The position numbers were made by a program, and so were the translations under genes. From contig NZ_JIBE01000003.1 of NCBI RefSeq assembly GCF_000620465.1, positions 806,001 to 870,000 on the forward strand: a stretch of DNA of 64,000 nt. The letters are read 5' to 3'. Positions 17,843-27,463 of this stretch are shown here, piece by piece; the first letter of the stretch is position 1; every line of letters starts with the position of its first letter. This DNA is from Ralstonia sp. UNC404CL21Col (GTDB lineage: Bacteria > Pseudomonadota > Gammaproteobacteria > Burkholderiales > Burkholderiaceae). Below the pieces are notes generated by a model that saw only the letters and a list, made by a program, of their open reading frames with translations, did not search any database and had not been told where the DNA came from.

Positions 17843-19201
17843 ATGATGACGCCCCGCCCGAACATGATCCGCGCGCTGGCCGCTGACCTGGCTGCCGGCC
17901 GCACCACCAGCGTCGCGCTGACAGAGGCCGCCCTGGAGCACGCCGCAGCGCACCGCGCCGCCGGCGGTGCCGCCTACGTGAGCCTCGACGAGCAAGCCGC
18001 GCTGGCCATGGCGCGCGCCGCCGACGCCGCGCGTGAGGCAGGCAACGTGCCCTCGCTGCTGGCGGGGCTGCCGGTGTCGATCAAGGATCTGTTCGATGTG
18101 GCCGGCCAAGTGACGTCTGCCGGTTCGCGCGCCCTGGCCGACCAGCCGCCCGCCACTACCGATGCCGCCGCCGTGGCGCGCCTGCGTGCAGCCGGCGCCG
18201 TGCTGCTCGGCCGCACCAACATGAGCGAATTTGCGTTCTCCGGTCTGGGCCTGAATCCGCATTACGGCACACCGCGCACGCCGGCCGATGGCGCGCGCGC
18301 GGCAGGCGGCTCCACGTCGGGCGGTGCCGTCACCGTGGCAGGCGGCATGGCCGTGGCGGCATTGGGCACGGACACCGGCGGCTCGATCCGCATTCCCTCG
18401 GCGTTCTGCAATCTGACGGGCTTCAAGCCCACCGCGCGCCGTGTGCCGATGACGGGCGGCGTGCCGCTGTCCACCTCGCTCGATTCCGGCGGCCCGCTCG
18501 CCAACTCGGTTGACTGCTGCGCCATCGTCGATGCCGTGTTGAGCGGCCAGTCCGGCAACGATGCGTTCGACACCACCGCAGTACCGCTGGCCGGATTGCG
18601 CTTCGGCATCACGCAGGACTTTGTCGGCGCGGATCTCGACAACACAGTCGCCGTTGCGTTCGAGCGCGCTGTCGAGCGGCTGGAACGTGCCGGCGCGCAC
18701 ATCGTGCGTTTCGAATTTCCCGAGCTGCTGCAACTGCCGGACATCAACAGCGGCGGCGGCTTTTCGGCAGCGGAATCCTGGGCATGGCATCGCGCGCTGC
18801 TCGCGCGTGCCGAAGCGCAGTACGACCCGCGCGTCGCCACGCGCATCCGCCGTGGCGAACAGATGAGCGCAGCCGCCTACATCGACGTGATCAACGCACG
18901 CGTGCGCATGATTGCCGCCGCGCGCAAGCGGCTGGGCAACTTCGATGCATGGCTGATGCCGACGGTGGCCATCGTGCCGCCCGAAGTCGCACCGCTTGAA
19001 GCTGACGACGCAGCGTTCTTCCGCGTCAACGCCCTCGCGCTGCGCAATCCGAGCGTGATCAATTTCCTGGACGGCTGCGCGTTGACGCTGCCGGTACACG
19101 CTGCCGGAGAACTGCCGGTCGGCCTGTCGCTCTGCGGTCTCGCCAACGACGACGCGCGCATCCTGCGCGTCGGCCGGGCGGTGGAGGCTGCCCTGCGTTG
19201 A
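17843..19201 (+). CDS. Amidase (amidase-signature family)
   Basis: 452 residues. The complete catalytic triad of the amidase-signature family is visible: Lys81 in VSIKDLF, cis-Ser157 in GGSTSGGAV and nucleophile Ser181 in GTDTGGSIR; the Ser-Ser spacing of 24 equals that of known members. It hydrolyses a C-N amide bond; the natural substrate is not known. GGAGACCACC precedes the ATG. Together with the PhzS-like monooxygenase and MFS importer it suggests breakdown of an aromatic or heterocyclic amide. Confidence 0.92.
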   Translation: MMTPRPNMIRALAADLAAGRTTSVALTEAALEHAAAHRAAGGAAYVSLDEQAALAMARAADAAREAGNVPSLLAGLPVSIKDLFDVAGQVTSAGSRALADQPPATTDAAAVARLRAAGAVLLGRTNMSEFAFSGLGLNPHYGTPRTPADGARAAGGSTSGGAVTVAGGMAVAALGTDTGGSIRIPSAFCNLTGFKPTARRVPMTGGVPLSTSLDSGGPLANSVDCCAIVDAVLSGQSGNDAFDTTAVPLAGLRFGITQDFVGADLDNTVAVAFERAVERLERAGAHIVRFEFPELLQLPDINSGGGFSAAESWAWHRALLARAEAQYDPRVATRIRRGEQMSAAAYIDVINARVRMIAAARKRLGNFDAWLMPTVAIVPPEVAPLEADDAAFFRVNALALRNPSVINFLDGCALTLPVHAAGELPVGLSLCGLANDDARILRVGRAVEAALR

Positions 19202-19375
19202 TCGATTAGCCAGAACATTCGCCGCCGGCGTCCGGGCCACGCAGGCGGTTCCCCAAGCCAAGCCGAAAAAAGAAAAGGCGTGCTGTAGACGCGCCAGGCC
19301 CAACGCATGCCTGCGTTTCGTAAAACACAGCAGCACACGAAGCGCCGGCGCCCTCACACGCTATTGGAGGAAACC

Positions 19376-20698
19376 ATGTCGCAAACCCAAGCCTTGCCGG
19401 CCAACCCGACCGACCCGGCCAGTCGCCCGCTTCCCAGCACCGAGCTGGATGCCACCTACCGCCGCATTGCGTATCGCCTGGTGCCGTTCCTGGTGGTGCT
19501 GTTCATTCTCGCGTGGATCGACCGCGTCAATGTCGGTTTCGCCAAGCTGTCGATGCTGCAGGATCTGCAGTTCAGCGAAGCGGTGTACGGCCTGGGCGCC
19601 GGCATCTTCTTCATCGGCTACTTCCTGTTCGAAGTGCCGAGCAACCTGCTGCTCGAAAAGATCGGCGCACGCAAGACGCTCGCGCGCATCACCATCCTGT
19701 GGGGCCTGGCGTCGATGGCGATGATCTACGTGAAGACGCCGACCTCGTTCTACGTGATGCGCTTTCTGCTGGGCATCTTTGAAGCCGGCTTCTTCCCGGG
19801 CGTGGTGCTGTACCTGACGTACTGGTTTCCCTCCGCACACCGCGCGCGCATCAACGGCCTGTTCATGACCTCGTTTGCGATTGCGGGCGTGGTGGGCGGC
19901 CCGATTGCCGGTTTCATCATGAGCCGCATGGAAGGCGTGGGCCACCTCGCCAACTGGCAATGGCTGTTCCTGCTCGAGGGCATTCCGTCCGTGCTGGCCG
20001 GCTTTGCCGTGCTTGCGTGGCTGCCCGAAACACCGCGTCAGGCGAAGTGGCTCTCCGCTGCCGAGCAAGACGCCGTCGTGCGCGCCGTTGAAGTCGAGAA
20101 CCGCGACCCCGCCAAGCACGCCTCGTTTGGCGCCGCACTGGCCAACGCCCGCGTGTGGATCTGCGCAGCCATCTACTTCTGCGTGGTCAGCGGCAACGCC
20201 ACCATCGCGTTCTGGACGCCGTCGATCATCAAGGAGCTGGGCGTGCAGGGCAATTTCCAGATCGGCCTGATCGCGGCCATTCCGTTCATCGCCGGCACGA
20301 TTGCGATGGTCTGGAACGGCGCGCATTCCGATCGCACGGGCGAGCGCCGCATGCACTGCGCCATCGCCGCCGTCATCGCAGCCGCCGGCCTGGTCGCAAC
20401 AGGCGCACTGCTCGGCTCGCCGGCGCTCGCGCTGATCTCGCTCACCGTCGCCGCCATCGGCATCCTCGCCGCGTTCCCGGTGTTCTGGTCGATTCCCGCT
20501 GTCTTCCTGGCCGGCACTGCAGCCGCAGGCGGCATCGCCCTCATCAACTCCATCGGCAACCTGGCCGGCTTCGTCGCGCCGTACATGATCGGCTGGCTGA
20601 AAACGAGCACGGGCCGCCTCTCCGCTGGCCTCTACTTCGTGGCCGCGTTGGAGCTGGGCGCCGCCGTCCTGGTCATCCTGGGCACACGCAAACACTAA
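19376..20698 (+). CDS. MFS transporter, anion:cation symporter family
   Basis: 440 residues, about twelve membrane segments. Features of the ACS family: IAYRLVPFLVVLFILAWIDRVNVGFAK near residue 35, the EVPSNLLLEKIGARKTLARI loop, and LTYWFPSAHRARINGLF. Members carry tartrate, phthalate, hexuronates or hydroxyphenylacetate with protons. ATG 19376 has TTGGAGG just upstream; an open frame from 19307 is not used. It probably brings in the substrate of the amidase and monooxygenase. Gap to the amidase is 174 bases. Confidence 0.92.
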   Translation: MSQTQALPANPTDPASRPLPSTELDATYRRIAYRLVPFLVVLFILAWIDRVNVGFAKLSMLQDLQFSEAVYGLGAGIFFIGYFLFEVPSNLLLEKIGARKTLARITILWGLASMAMIYVKTPTSFYVMRFLLGIFEAGFFPGVVLYLTYWFPSAHRARINGLFMTSFAIAGVVGGPIAGFIMSRMEGVGHLANWQWLFLLEGIPSVLAGFAVLAWLPETPRQAKWLSAAEQDAVVRAVEVENRDPAKHASFGAALANARVWICAAIYFCVVSGNATIAFWTPSIIKELGVQGNFQIGLIAAIPFIAGTIAMVWNGAHSDRTGERRMHCAIAAVIAAAGLVATGALLGSPALALISLTVAAIGILAAFPVFWSIPAVFLAGTAAAGGIALINSIGNLAGFVAPYMIGWLKTSTGRLSAGLYFVAALELGAAVLVILGTRKH

Positions 20699-20770
20699 GC
20701 ACGCAGACGAACCATCGCAGCGCCAACCCCAGCGCCGCGATGGTTTGGCCGTACCCTGCCCTAGATGGCG

Positions 20771-20929
20771 CCTTGAATTTCTGTAAGCGGGCGGAAAAAA
20801 GACGGGGAACTGTCTGAGCGAAGCGAGTTTTCCCCGTCTCCGCCCGGTTACAGAAATTCAAGGAGTGGTTCGCCATCTCGGGCGCGCTTTTCTTTGCTTA
20901 CCTTTCTTTGGCAAGACAAAGAAAGTAAG
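20771..20929. repeat. Large imperfect inverted repeat plus second hairpin (dispersed-repeat-like)
   Basis: The 323-base region between the convergent MFS and chemoreceptor genes holds a hairpin of about 93 bases: outer arms CCTTGAATTTCTGTAA (20771-20786) and its exact complement (20848-20863), inner arms GGGCGGA/TCCGCCC and GACGGGGAA/TTCCCCGTC. It is followed by a second hairpin, CTTACCTTTCTTTG (20897-20910) with CAAAGAAAGTAAG (20917-20929), one-base bulge. I recall the second motif as a dispersed intergenic element in Burkholderiales genomes; copy number cannot be tested here. It may end transcription from both sides. Confidence 0.65.
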
Positions 20930-21021
20930 TCGGCCCCGCCAGGGGACGAAACCAGGGATGCACCATCAACAAAAAAACCCCGCCAGCAAGGTCCCAAACC
21001 CCACCCCCACCGTCACGAACC

Positions 21022-22434
21022 TTAACCGGCCACCTTGTAGCCCATCCGGAACCCACCCCAGTGGCGGCCCCTGACGTAAATCGGCGCCGACACATCCTTC
21101 ATCATCGCGAACGTCCCGTTCCCCATATCGCGACGATAGGTCTGCAACAGGAACGCCTCGGTATTGCGCGCCGCCCCCAGCCCCGTGCGATCGGTGAACA
21201 GCCGGCGGTTCCGGCTGTTGGCCGCATTCCAGACCGGGTCGCTGCCCTGCGGCTGCGAGAACTTCAGGTTGTGCGTCGGCAGATAGCCATTGGTATCGAC
21301 CGCCGCACAGAACACCACGCGCGGATCCAACTGGAGCAGCGGTTCCTGCACCGCAGGCAACACACGGTCCGTGAACGCCGTGAACCGCGCCATATGCTGC
21401 GGCGGGTCGGTATTCGGCACGGGCACATAGGCGCGATCAAACAAATCGCCTTCGCTGATATCGCCGCGCGCCAGCGCCGATTCGAACAACGCGCTGATCT
21501 TGCCGGCCGCCGCTTGCACCGCTTCGATGAACGGCGTATCGGCACTCTGCACACCGGTTGAAGCCGTCAACCGGATCAACGTTTCCGACGCGCCCAGCAA
21601 CCCCGAGAGCTGCCGCTGTGCGTTGTCGATGTTGAGGCTCGATTGCTTCACGCCCTCGGCCATGGCATCCACCTCACGCGCAAGCGAGGCACATTCGTCT
21701 TCGATGGCCGCAGTGGATTCCGCAATGCTCGTCGCCTCGACATCGAAGCGCGCGATCGCCTCGCCCGCCACGCCAATCACCGCACCAATCGCCTGTGTGC
21801 CGGCATCCACGCGCTGCGCGCGCGCCACGTTGGCGCTGCTGTCGCCGATCAGCTTGTCGGTCTGGCCGGACAAATCGGCCAAGGTGGTTTCGATCCGCTG
21901 CGTCGCTTCGGCGGTCTGCCCGGCGAGCTGCTTCACCGCACCCGCCACCACGGCAAAGCTGCGACCCGATTCCCCCGCACGGGCAGCTTCAATGGCCGCG
22001 TTGATCGCCAGCAGATTGGTCTGCTTGGCAATCTGCGAAATCTGTTCGGACGCCTGCGCCACCTGGATCAGCGCTTCACGCAGTGCAGCAATCTGCTGCT
22101 CCATGCTCGCCACGCCCACGGCCAGCTCGCGAATGTCGCGCAGCGATGCGTCGACCGTTGCGCGCGACCCGCTCACCTCTTCGCTGGCATGCGATGCGAC
22201 TTCGCGCGCATGCCGCGCGGCGACAGCGATGTCGTGGTTGCCACGCATGGTCACATCGGCGGCGTTGCGCAACTGGTCGAACACGCTGGCCTGCCGGCGC
22301 AGGCGCACGGCGACGTCTTCCACGTTGCCGGAGACTTCACAGATGCCCATGCCGACGCGGCCAGCCTCTTCGGCAATGCGGGCAACAAGGTCGGGGGAGG
22401 CTTTCGGGCCGCGGCCCCAGGCGAATGGCTTCAC
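21022..22434 (-). CDS. Soluble methyl-accepting chemotaxis-like protein
   Basis: 470 residues with a GTG start at 22434 preceded by CCGGAGACAACC; an ATG at 22548 would add 38 unlikely residues. No membrane segment. The receptor signalling hairpin is central, with the conserved tip region [37 protein letters not shown] near residues 155-190. A C-terminal domain of about 140 residues ([63 protein letters not shown]) resembles a PAS/Cache-like sensor placed after the signalling domain. It lies downstream of the GGDEF-EAL gene on the same strand. Confidence 0.88.
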   Translation of the reverse strand: MKPFAWGRGPKASPDLVARIAEEAGRVGMGICEVSGNVEDVAVRLRRQASVFDQLRNAADVTMRGNHDIAVAARHAREVASHASEEVSGSRATVDASLRDIRELAVGVASMEQQIAALREALIQVAQASEQISQIAKQTNLLAINAAIEAARAGESGRSFAVVAGAVKQLAGQTAEATQRIETTLADLSGQTDKLIGDSSANVARAQRVDAGTQAIGAVIGVAGEAIARFDVEATSIAESTAAIEDECASLAREVDAMAEGVKQSSLNIDNAQRQLSGLLGASETLIRLTASTGVQSADTPFIEAVQAAAGKISALFESALARGDISEGDLFDRAYVPVPNTDPPQHMARFTAFTDRVLPAVQEPLLQLDPRVVFCAAVDTNGYLPTHNLKFSQPQGSDPVWNAANSRNRRLFTDRTGLGAARNTEAFLLQTYRRDMGNGTFAMMKDVSAPIYVRGRHWGGFRMGYKVAG

Positions 22435-22596
22435 GTGCGGTTGTCTCCGGTTGTCGTTGGTGTGTGCGCCTTCGCACGAATGGCGAAGCGGCCCTCTACG
22501 GGGTGTATCGGCACGGGTGAATGCGCGCTTGAGCGACGCTAACCGCACTGACTTACGCAGGCATTACAGGCGCTTTGCGCGCCACGAGGCCGAGGC

Positions 22597-25320
22597 CTAG
22601 GCCTGCGCGGGGCGGTTGCGGCGCAGCCGCGCCTCGTAGGCGCCGGCCGTCATGGGCGGGCCAAACAGGAAGCCCTGCAACTTGTCGCACCCGGCGGCCT
22701 GCAGGAACTCGGCCTGCTCCAGCGTCTCGACACCCTCGGCGGTGACCGTCATGTCGAGCGATGCGGCCATGGCGACGATGGCGCGCGAAATCACCACCGA
22801 ATCGCGGTGGCGCGGAATGCCCGAGACGAACGAGCGATCCACTTTCAGGTTGTCGATCGGGAAGCGCTGCAGGTACGACAGCGACGAATACCCCGTGCCG
22901 AAATCATCGATCGAGATGCGGATGCCCAGTGCCGTGAGCGCATCGAGCACCGGCATCACCGCAGCGGTGTCGCGCATGAGCAAGCCTTCGGTAATCTCCA
23001 TCTCCAGCGCGCTCGCGGGCAGACCGGCCTCGGCCAGGCAGCGCGAGATGGTCGGCACCAACCCCTCGCCAAACTGGCGCGGCGACAGGTTCACGGCGAC
23101 GAAGAAATCCGGCATGCACGTGGCGCGCCAGTGCGCGGCCTGATGACACGCCTGCGCCAGCACCCATTCACCAATGTCGCCGATGAGCCCGGCGTCTTCT
23201 GCCACCGGGATGAACTCGGCGGGCGACACCTCGCCCAGCTCGGTGCTGTGCCAGCGCAGCAGCACTTCAGCACCTACGATGTCCATCGATGTGGCGTCGA
23301 CGATGGGCTGGAAGCGCAGCGACAGCTCGCCCGCCGCCAGGGCACGGCGCAGGTGGTACTCCAGCTGGAAGCGCCGCTGCGCGCGCTGCGACAGGCGCGC
23401 GGTGTACACGCGATGCTGGTTGCGACCGTTCTGCTTGGCGTTGTACATGGCGGCATCGGCACAGCGCAGCAGCGTGGCGGCGTCGTTGCCGTGTTCCGGG
23501 TACACCGCAATGCCGATCGACGCGCCCAGGTAGTACTCGGTGCCGCCCGTCGAAAACGGCTGCGCGATCGAATGGACGATGCGCTTGGCCAGGCGCTCCG
23601 CCTCGCCCAACGAGCGCACGTTGTCGAGCAGCACGACGAACTCGTCGCCGCCGAGGCGTGCCAGCGTATCGCTCTGGCGCACGCAGGCCGACAGGCGTTG
23701 CGCGACGATGCGCAGCAGGTGGTCACCCGCTTCGTGGCCGGCCGTGTCGTTCACTTTCTTGAAGCCGTCCAGGTCCAGGAACAAAACAGCGACCTGGCGT
23801 GCCTCGCCGGCCTGGCTGGCGGCCTGCTCCATCACCGCCTGCATGCGCTGCGAGAAATACGCGCGGTTGTACAACCCGGTGAGCGCATCACGCTGCGCAA
23901 GGAACGTGAGCTGCTGCTGTGCAGCACGTGCCGGCCCGATGTCGTTGAACGAGATCAGCACGGCGGAGGGCGCATCGTCGCCGGGGCGCACGATGGGCAG
24001 CACGTTCTCATGCACCCACACCACATCGCCGTCCACCAGTTCCAGGCCGACGGTCAAGCCAAGCAGCGGACGGCCGGTCGTCAACACCACGCGCGTGGGG
24101 CGCTCGTTGAGCGGGATCTCGCTGCCGTCTTCGCGCAACGAGCGCCGCATCAGCGCCAGGTGGCTGGTGCCCACGGGCGACAGGTTGCCTGCCCGGAGAA
24201 TGCGCCGCGCGCTCGGGTTGCACGCGAGGATGGTGCCGTCGGCCGCCTGCACGACGATGCCTTCGGTCAGGTTGTCGACGGCCAGGCGGTAGCGCTCTTC
24301 GCTCTCCTGCAGATCGCGCGCGATATGGGCCTTCTGCACCGCCACGCCGATGATGTCGGTAATGCCGTCGAGCAGCCCCATGGCGTCGCGCGTGGGCGCA
24401 CGCGGGGTGTCGTAGTAGATGCCCATCGCGCCGATCATCTGCGCGTTGTCGCCACGGATGGGCGTCGACCAGCACGCGCGCAGGCCCAGCGGCGCGACGA
24501 TGTCGCGGTAGCCGTCCCAGAGCGGGTCGGCGTCGATGTCTTCCACCACCACGGTCTTGTTCAGGAACATGGCCGTGCCGCACGAACCGACCGCAGGGCC
24601 GATCGCGATTCCCACCAGCACCTGCGAGAGCATGAAGGGCAGCGACGGCGCCACGGCCTGCGTAATGTGTTCGCCATCGCTGCTCAGCAGGACCGAGCAC
24701 ATGGCGCCGTCGTCGAGCAGTGCCTCGACGAGCCGGCAGACCTCGGCCAGCAAGTCCGGCAGCGGGACGTTGCGCGAACTGAGTTCGAGCACGGTCTTTT
24801 CGCAGCGCAGCAGTTCCTTGGCGCGCGCGGTTTCAGCGGCCAGCGCCCGGTAATTGGCTTCGGATTCGCGCAGGGCCTGTTCGGCCTGCTTGCGCTGGGT
24901 GATGTCGCGTGCCACCACCTGGATGGCGGTGCGCCAGCCAAGCTGCACCGGGGCGGAAAGCACCTCGACTTCCACGGGCGTGCCATCGCAACGCAGCAAG
25001 GTCTGCTCGACGGGCGGCAAGCCTGCTCCGTGCGCGACCATCCACTCGCGGCGCTGCCGCGCGAGGTGCATCGAGTTGTCGTGCACGAACTCGTCCAGCT
25101 CGTGGCCGACGATATCGCGCGCGGACTGCGCCCCAAACAGCCGAACGCCCGCCTCGTTGACGAAAACGATAATGTCGTCCGCCACGATGTACAGCGCGTC
25201 CGGCATTTGCCGGACAAGTGCCTCGTAACGGTCATCAGCGAGCGGCAACGGCCTGGGGCTGTCCTGGTCGATTACTTCCGGTTCGGGACGGTCAGGCCGC
25301 TCAGCAGAGGTGGCGTCCAT
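22597..25320 (-). CDS. PAS-GAF-PAS-GGDEF-EAL cyclic-di-GMP signalling protein
   Basis: 907 residues from ATG 25320. Domain order: PAS (about 30-145, YEALVRQMPDALYIVADDI), GAF (about 170-310, with CSVLLSSDGEHITQAVAP and CGTAMFLNKTVVVEDI), PAS (about 320-440), GGDEF (motif intact, about residue 556) and EAL. In the EAL domain the signature reads EVL, but the metal-binding Glu and other key motifs (EITEGLL, IDDFGTGYSSLSYL, KVDRSF) are present, so phosphodiesterase activity is plausible. No membrane segment; the sensor domains probably detect a soluble ligand or redox signal. Divergent from phnM. Confidence 0.92.
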   Translation of the reverse strand: MDATSAERPDRPEPEVIDQDSPRPLPLADDRYEALVRQMPDALYIVADDIIVFVNEAGVRLFGAQSARDIVGHELDEFVHDNSMHLARQRREWMVAHGAGLPPVEQTLLRCDGTPVEVEVLSAPVQLGWRTAIQVVARDITQRKQAEQALRESEANYRALAAETARAKELLRCEKTVLELSSRNVPLPDLLAEVCRLVEALLDDGAMCSVLLSSDGEHITQAVAPSLPFMLSQVLVGIAIGPAVGSCGTAMFLNKTVVVEDIDADPLWDGYRDIVAPLGLRACWSTPIRGDNAQMIGAMGIYYDTPRAPTRDAMGLLDGITDIIGVAVQKAHIARDLQESEERYRLAVDNLTEGIVVQAADGTILACNPSARRILRAGNLSPVGTSHLALMRRSLREDGSEIPLNERPTRVVLTTGRPLLGLTVGLELVDGDVVWVHENVLPIVRPGDDAPSAVLISFNDIGPARAAQQQLTFLAQRDALTGLYNRAYFSQRMQAVMEQAASQAGEARQVAVLFLDLDGFKKVNDTAGHEAGDHLLRIVAQRLSACVRQSDTLARLGGDEFVVLLDNVRSLGEAERLAKRIVHSIAQPFSTGGTEYYLGASIGIAVYPEHGNDAATLLRCADAAMYNAKQNGRNQHRVYTARLSQRAQRRFQLEYHLRRALAAGELSLRFQPIVDATSMDIVGAEVLLRWHSTELGEVSPAEFIPVAEDAGLIGDIGEWVLAQACHQAAHWRATCMPDFFVAVNLSPRQFGEGLVPTISRCLAEAGLPASALEMEITEGLLMRDTAAVMPVLDALTALGIRISIDDFGTGYSSLSYLQRFPIDNLKVDRSFVSGIPRHRDSVVISRAIVAMAASLDMTVTAEGVETLEQAEFLQAAGCDKLQGFLFGPPMTAGAYEARLRRNRPAQA

Positions 25321-25490
25321 ATCTGGGTTGTTTTTCAAGATATCGACCAACGTGTCGGGAAAGTTAAGGCGTTTGGCTGCCTTTCCCCACTTCAGGGTGG
25401 GGCAAATGGCCGATGTGCGGATAAGCGGCACGCCAGTTGCGGCACAATGCCCGCACGGCGTTCTTGCGCAACTGTTCGCACCTTTGCCTT

Positions 25491-26666
25491 ATGCAATCGT
25501 TTTCGTCTTCCGTCGGCCACGTGGCTGGCCTGTTTTCGCGACGTACCCTTCTGGCCGATGGGCTGGCGGAAGCCGCCGTGCAATTTCGCGACGGGCATAT
25601 CGACGCGTGTGACGCCAACCCGACGCCCAGCATGATCGACTGCGGAGACCTGCTCGTCCTGCCCGGCATCGTCGACCTGCACGGCGACGCCTTCGAACGC
25701 GCCGTCATGCCGCGCCCCGGTGTGGCCTTTCCCTACGAGACCGCCCTGGCCGATGTTGACGGCCAATTGCTTGCCAACGGCATCACCACCGAGTTCCACG
25801 GCGTGACGTATTCGTGGGAAGGCGGCCTGCGCGGCCGCGCCTATGCGCTGCGCATGCTGGACACCCTTGATGCGATGCGCCCGCACCTGGGCGCGCAGCA
25901 CCTGATGCATCTGCGCTTCGAACTGCACCACGCCGATGGCGTTGCCGACGCGCTGGCCTGGATGGACGCCGGCCGCGTGCACTTCCTGTCGTTCAACGAT
26001 CACCTGCCGATGATGCGCGAAAAGCTGGGCGACGCGCGCAAGCTCGCACAGTACGCCGATCGCGCCGAGTGCGACATCGACACATTCCTCGCGCGTTTGA
26101 ATGGGGCCGCGGCCAACGCGACGAAGCTCGCCGAGGTGACTGGCACGCTCGCGCGTGCGGCGCAGCAACGCGGCATCTGCATGGCTTCACACGATGAACC
26201 CGACATCGCCACGCGCAACACGTTCCACGCGCACGGCTGCACCGTCACGGAATTTCCGTTGACCGAGGAGGTTGCGCGGGCAGCGCGCGCGCATGGCGGA
26301 CATACCGTCTTCGGAGCGCCCAACGTGGTGCGCGGCGGCAGCCACAACGGCGCACCCAATGCGGCGGCCATGGTGGCGGCGGGTCTGGGTACCGTGCTGG
26401 CTTCGGACTATTACTACCCGGCGCTGCTGGCCGCGCCGTTCAAGCTGGCCGAGCGCGGCGTGGTGCCGCTGCACGAGGCCTGGGCGCTGGTGGCAGCCAA
26501 TCCCGCCGAGGCCGCGGGCCTGACGGATCGCGGCACGCTCGCGACCGGCCTGCGCGCCGACGCCATCGTGGTGGATGATCGCCGCCCAGGCCTGCCGCGC
26601 GTGGTCGCGGCCGTGGTCGGCGGCCGGCTACGCCATGCCGCCGGACAGTTGCCGCTGATCGGCTGA
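25491..26666 (+). CDS. phnM: PhnM, ribose methylphosphonate 5-triphosphate diphosphatase
   Basis: 391 residues from ATG 25491. Amidohydrolase fold with LPGIVDLHGDAFERAVMPRP (HxD metal motif), THEFHGV-like TTEFHGVTYSWEGGLRG, SHDEPDIATRN, and APNVVRGGSHNGAPNA with a downstream SDYYYPALL, all hallmarks of PhnM. In the C-P lyase pathway it removes pyrophosphate from alpha-D-ribose 1-methylphosphonate 5-triphosphate. No other C-P lyase gene (phnGHIJKL) is in the window. It is followed after eight bases by a DUF1045 protein of the same pathway. Confidence 0.93.
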   Translation: MQSFSSSVGHVAGLFSRRTLLADGLAEAAVQFRDGHIDACDANPTPSMIDCGDLLVLPGIVDLHGDAFERAVMPRPGVAFPYETALADVDGQLLANGITTEFHGVTYSWEGGLRGRAYALRMLDTLDAMRPHLGAQHLMHLRFELHHADGVADALAWMDAGRVHFLSFNDHLPMMREKLGDARKLAQYADRAECDIDTFLARLNGAAANATKLAEVTGTLARAAQQRGICMASHDEPDIATRNTFHAHGCTVTEFPLTEEVARAARAHGGHTVFGAPNVVRGGSHNGAPNAAAMVAAGLGTVLASDYYYPALLAAPFKLAERGVVPLHEAWALVAANPAEAAGLTDRGTLATGLRADAIVVDDRRPGLPRVVAAVVGGRLRHAAGQLPLIG

Positions 26667-26674
26667 GCCACGCC

Positions 26675-27463
26675 ATGGAGCAGGCGCCGGCACCCTTATC
26701 GTCGTCTACACCGCCCGCCTGGCGATACGCGCTCTACCTGCTGCCGCCCGAGCCCTGGTACGGGCTCGGCACACGCTGGCTCGGCCGCTGCGCGCGCACC
26801 AACACCGCCATCTCAGCGGATCAGCGCGAGGCATTTGTGCGCGAAGCCGGCATCGACCTTGCCACGCTCGACCGCTGGACGGAAGCGCCGCGCCAGTACG
26901 GCCTGCACGCTACGTTCAAACCGCCGTTCCGCTTGGCGGGCGATCGCACGGTCGATGAACTGGACACCGCGCTGCGCCGTTTTGCACTGCAGCAGCACGC
27001 CTTCACCATCGAGCCGGCCCTGCAGACACTGCGCGGCTTCCTGGCCTGGCGGCTGCGTCATGGCGATCCTGCCCGCGACACGCTCCACGCATTCGCCGAT
27101 GCGTGCGTCAGCGAATTCGACGGCTTCCGCGCACCGCCACCGCCCGCAGAACTCGCGCGCCGCCGTCGCGTCGGCTTGTCGGATGCGCAGGAGCGTCACC
27201 TGCAGCGCTGGGGCTATCCGTATGTGTTTGGCACGTTCACGTTCCACATCACGCTGACGGGCCGACTCGACCCTGCCGAGCAGCTTGCCTGCTATCGGGC
27301 GCTGGAGGCCACGCGCGTGGTGCTGCCCGCCGCCATGCCGGTCGACCACATTGCATTGTTTGCGCAGGCTGCGCCGGAAGCGCCGTTCAACGTGGCGCGT
27401 GTGTACCGGTTTGACGGCAGCACGGAAGACTTCGGCACTGCGCAGGGCACACCTAACGCTTGA
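26675..27463 (+). CDS. DUF1045 / 2H-type phosphonate-associated protein
   Basis: 262 residues. Two motifs typical of the 2H phosphoesterase (LigT-like) superfamily are visible: HATFKPPF (about residue 76) and HITLTG (about residue 192). Proteins of this DUF1045 type are regular companions of phn genes and are annotated as phosphonate metabolism proteins; replacement of the cyclic phosphodiesterase PhnP has been suggested, which I give as inference. Gap to phnM is eight bases, so co-transcribed. It ends overlapping by eleven bases the convergent secreted-protein gene. Confidence 0.85.
   Translation: MEQAPAPLSSSTPPAWRYALYLLPPEPWYGLGTRWLGRCARTNTAISADQREAFVREAGIDLATLDRWTEAPRQYGLHATFKPPFRLAGDRTVDELDTALRRFALQQHAFTIEPALQTLRGFLAWRLRHGDPARDTLHAFADACVSEFDGFRAPPPPAELARRRRVGLSDAQERHLQRWGYPYVFGTFTFHITLTGRLDPAEQLACYRALEATRVVLPAAMPVDHIALFAQAAPEAPFNVARVYRFDGSTEDFGTAQGTPNA

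Noticed and set aside
16949-19357. Very long open frame (about 800 codons) on the minus strand
   Set aside because: Lies antisense to the GntR end, DUF2848 and amidase genes, has no conserved motif and mirrors the GC-rich third positions of the real genes.
22807-25635. Open frame of 942 codons on the plus strand
   Set aside because: Antisense to the GGDEF-EAL gene and start of phnM; no ribosome site and shadow-type composition.
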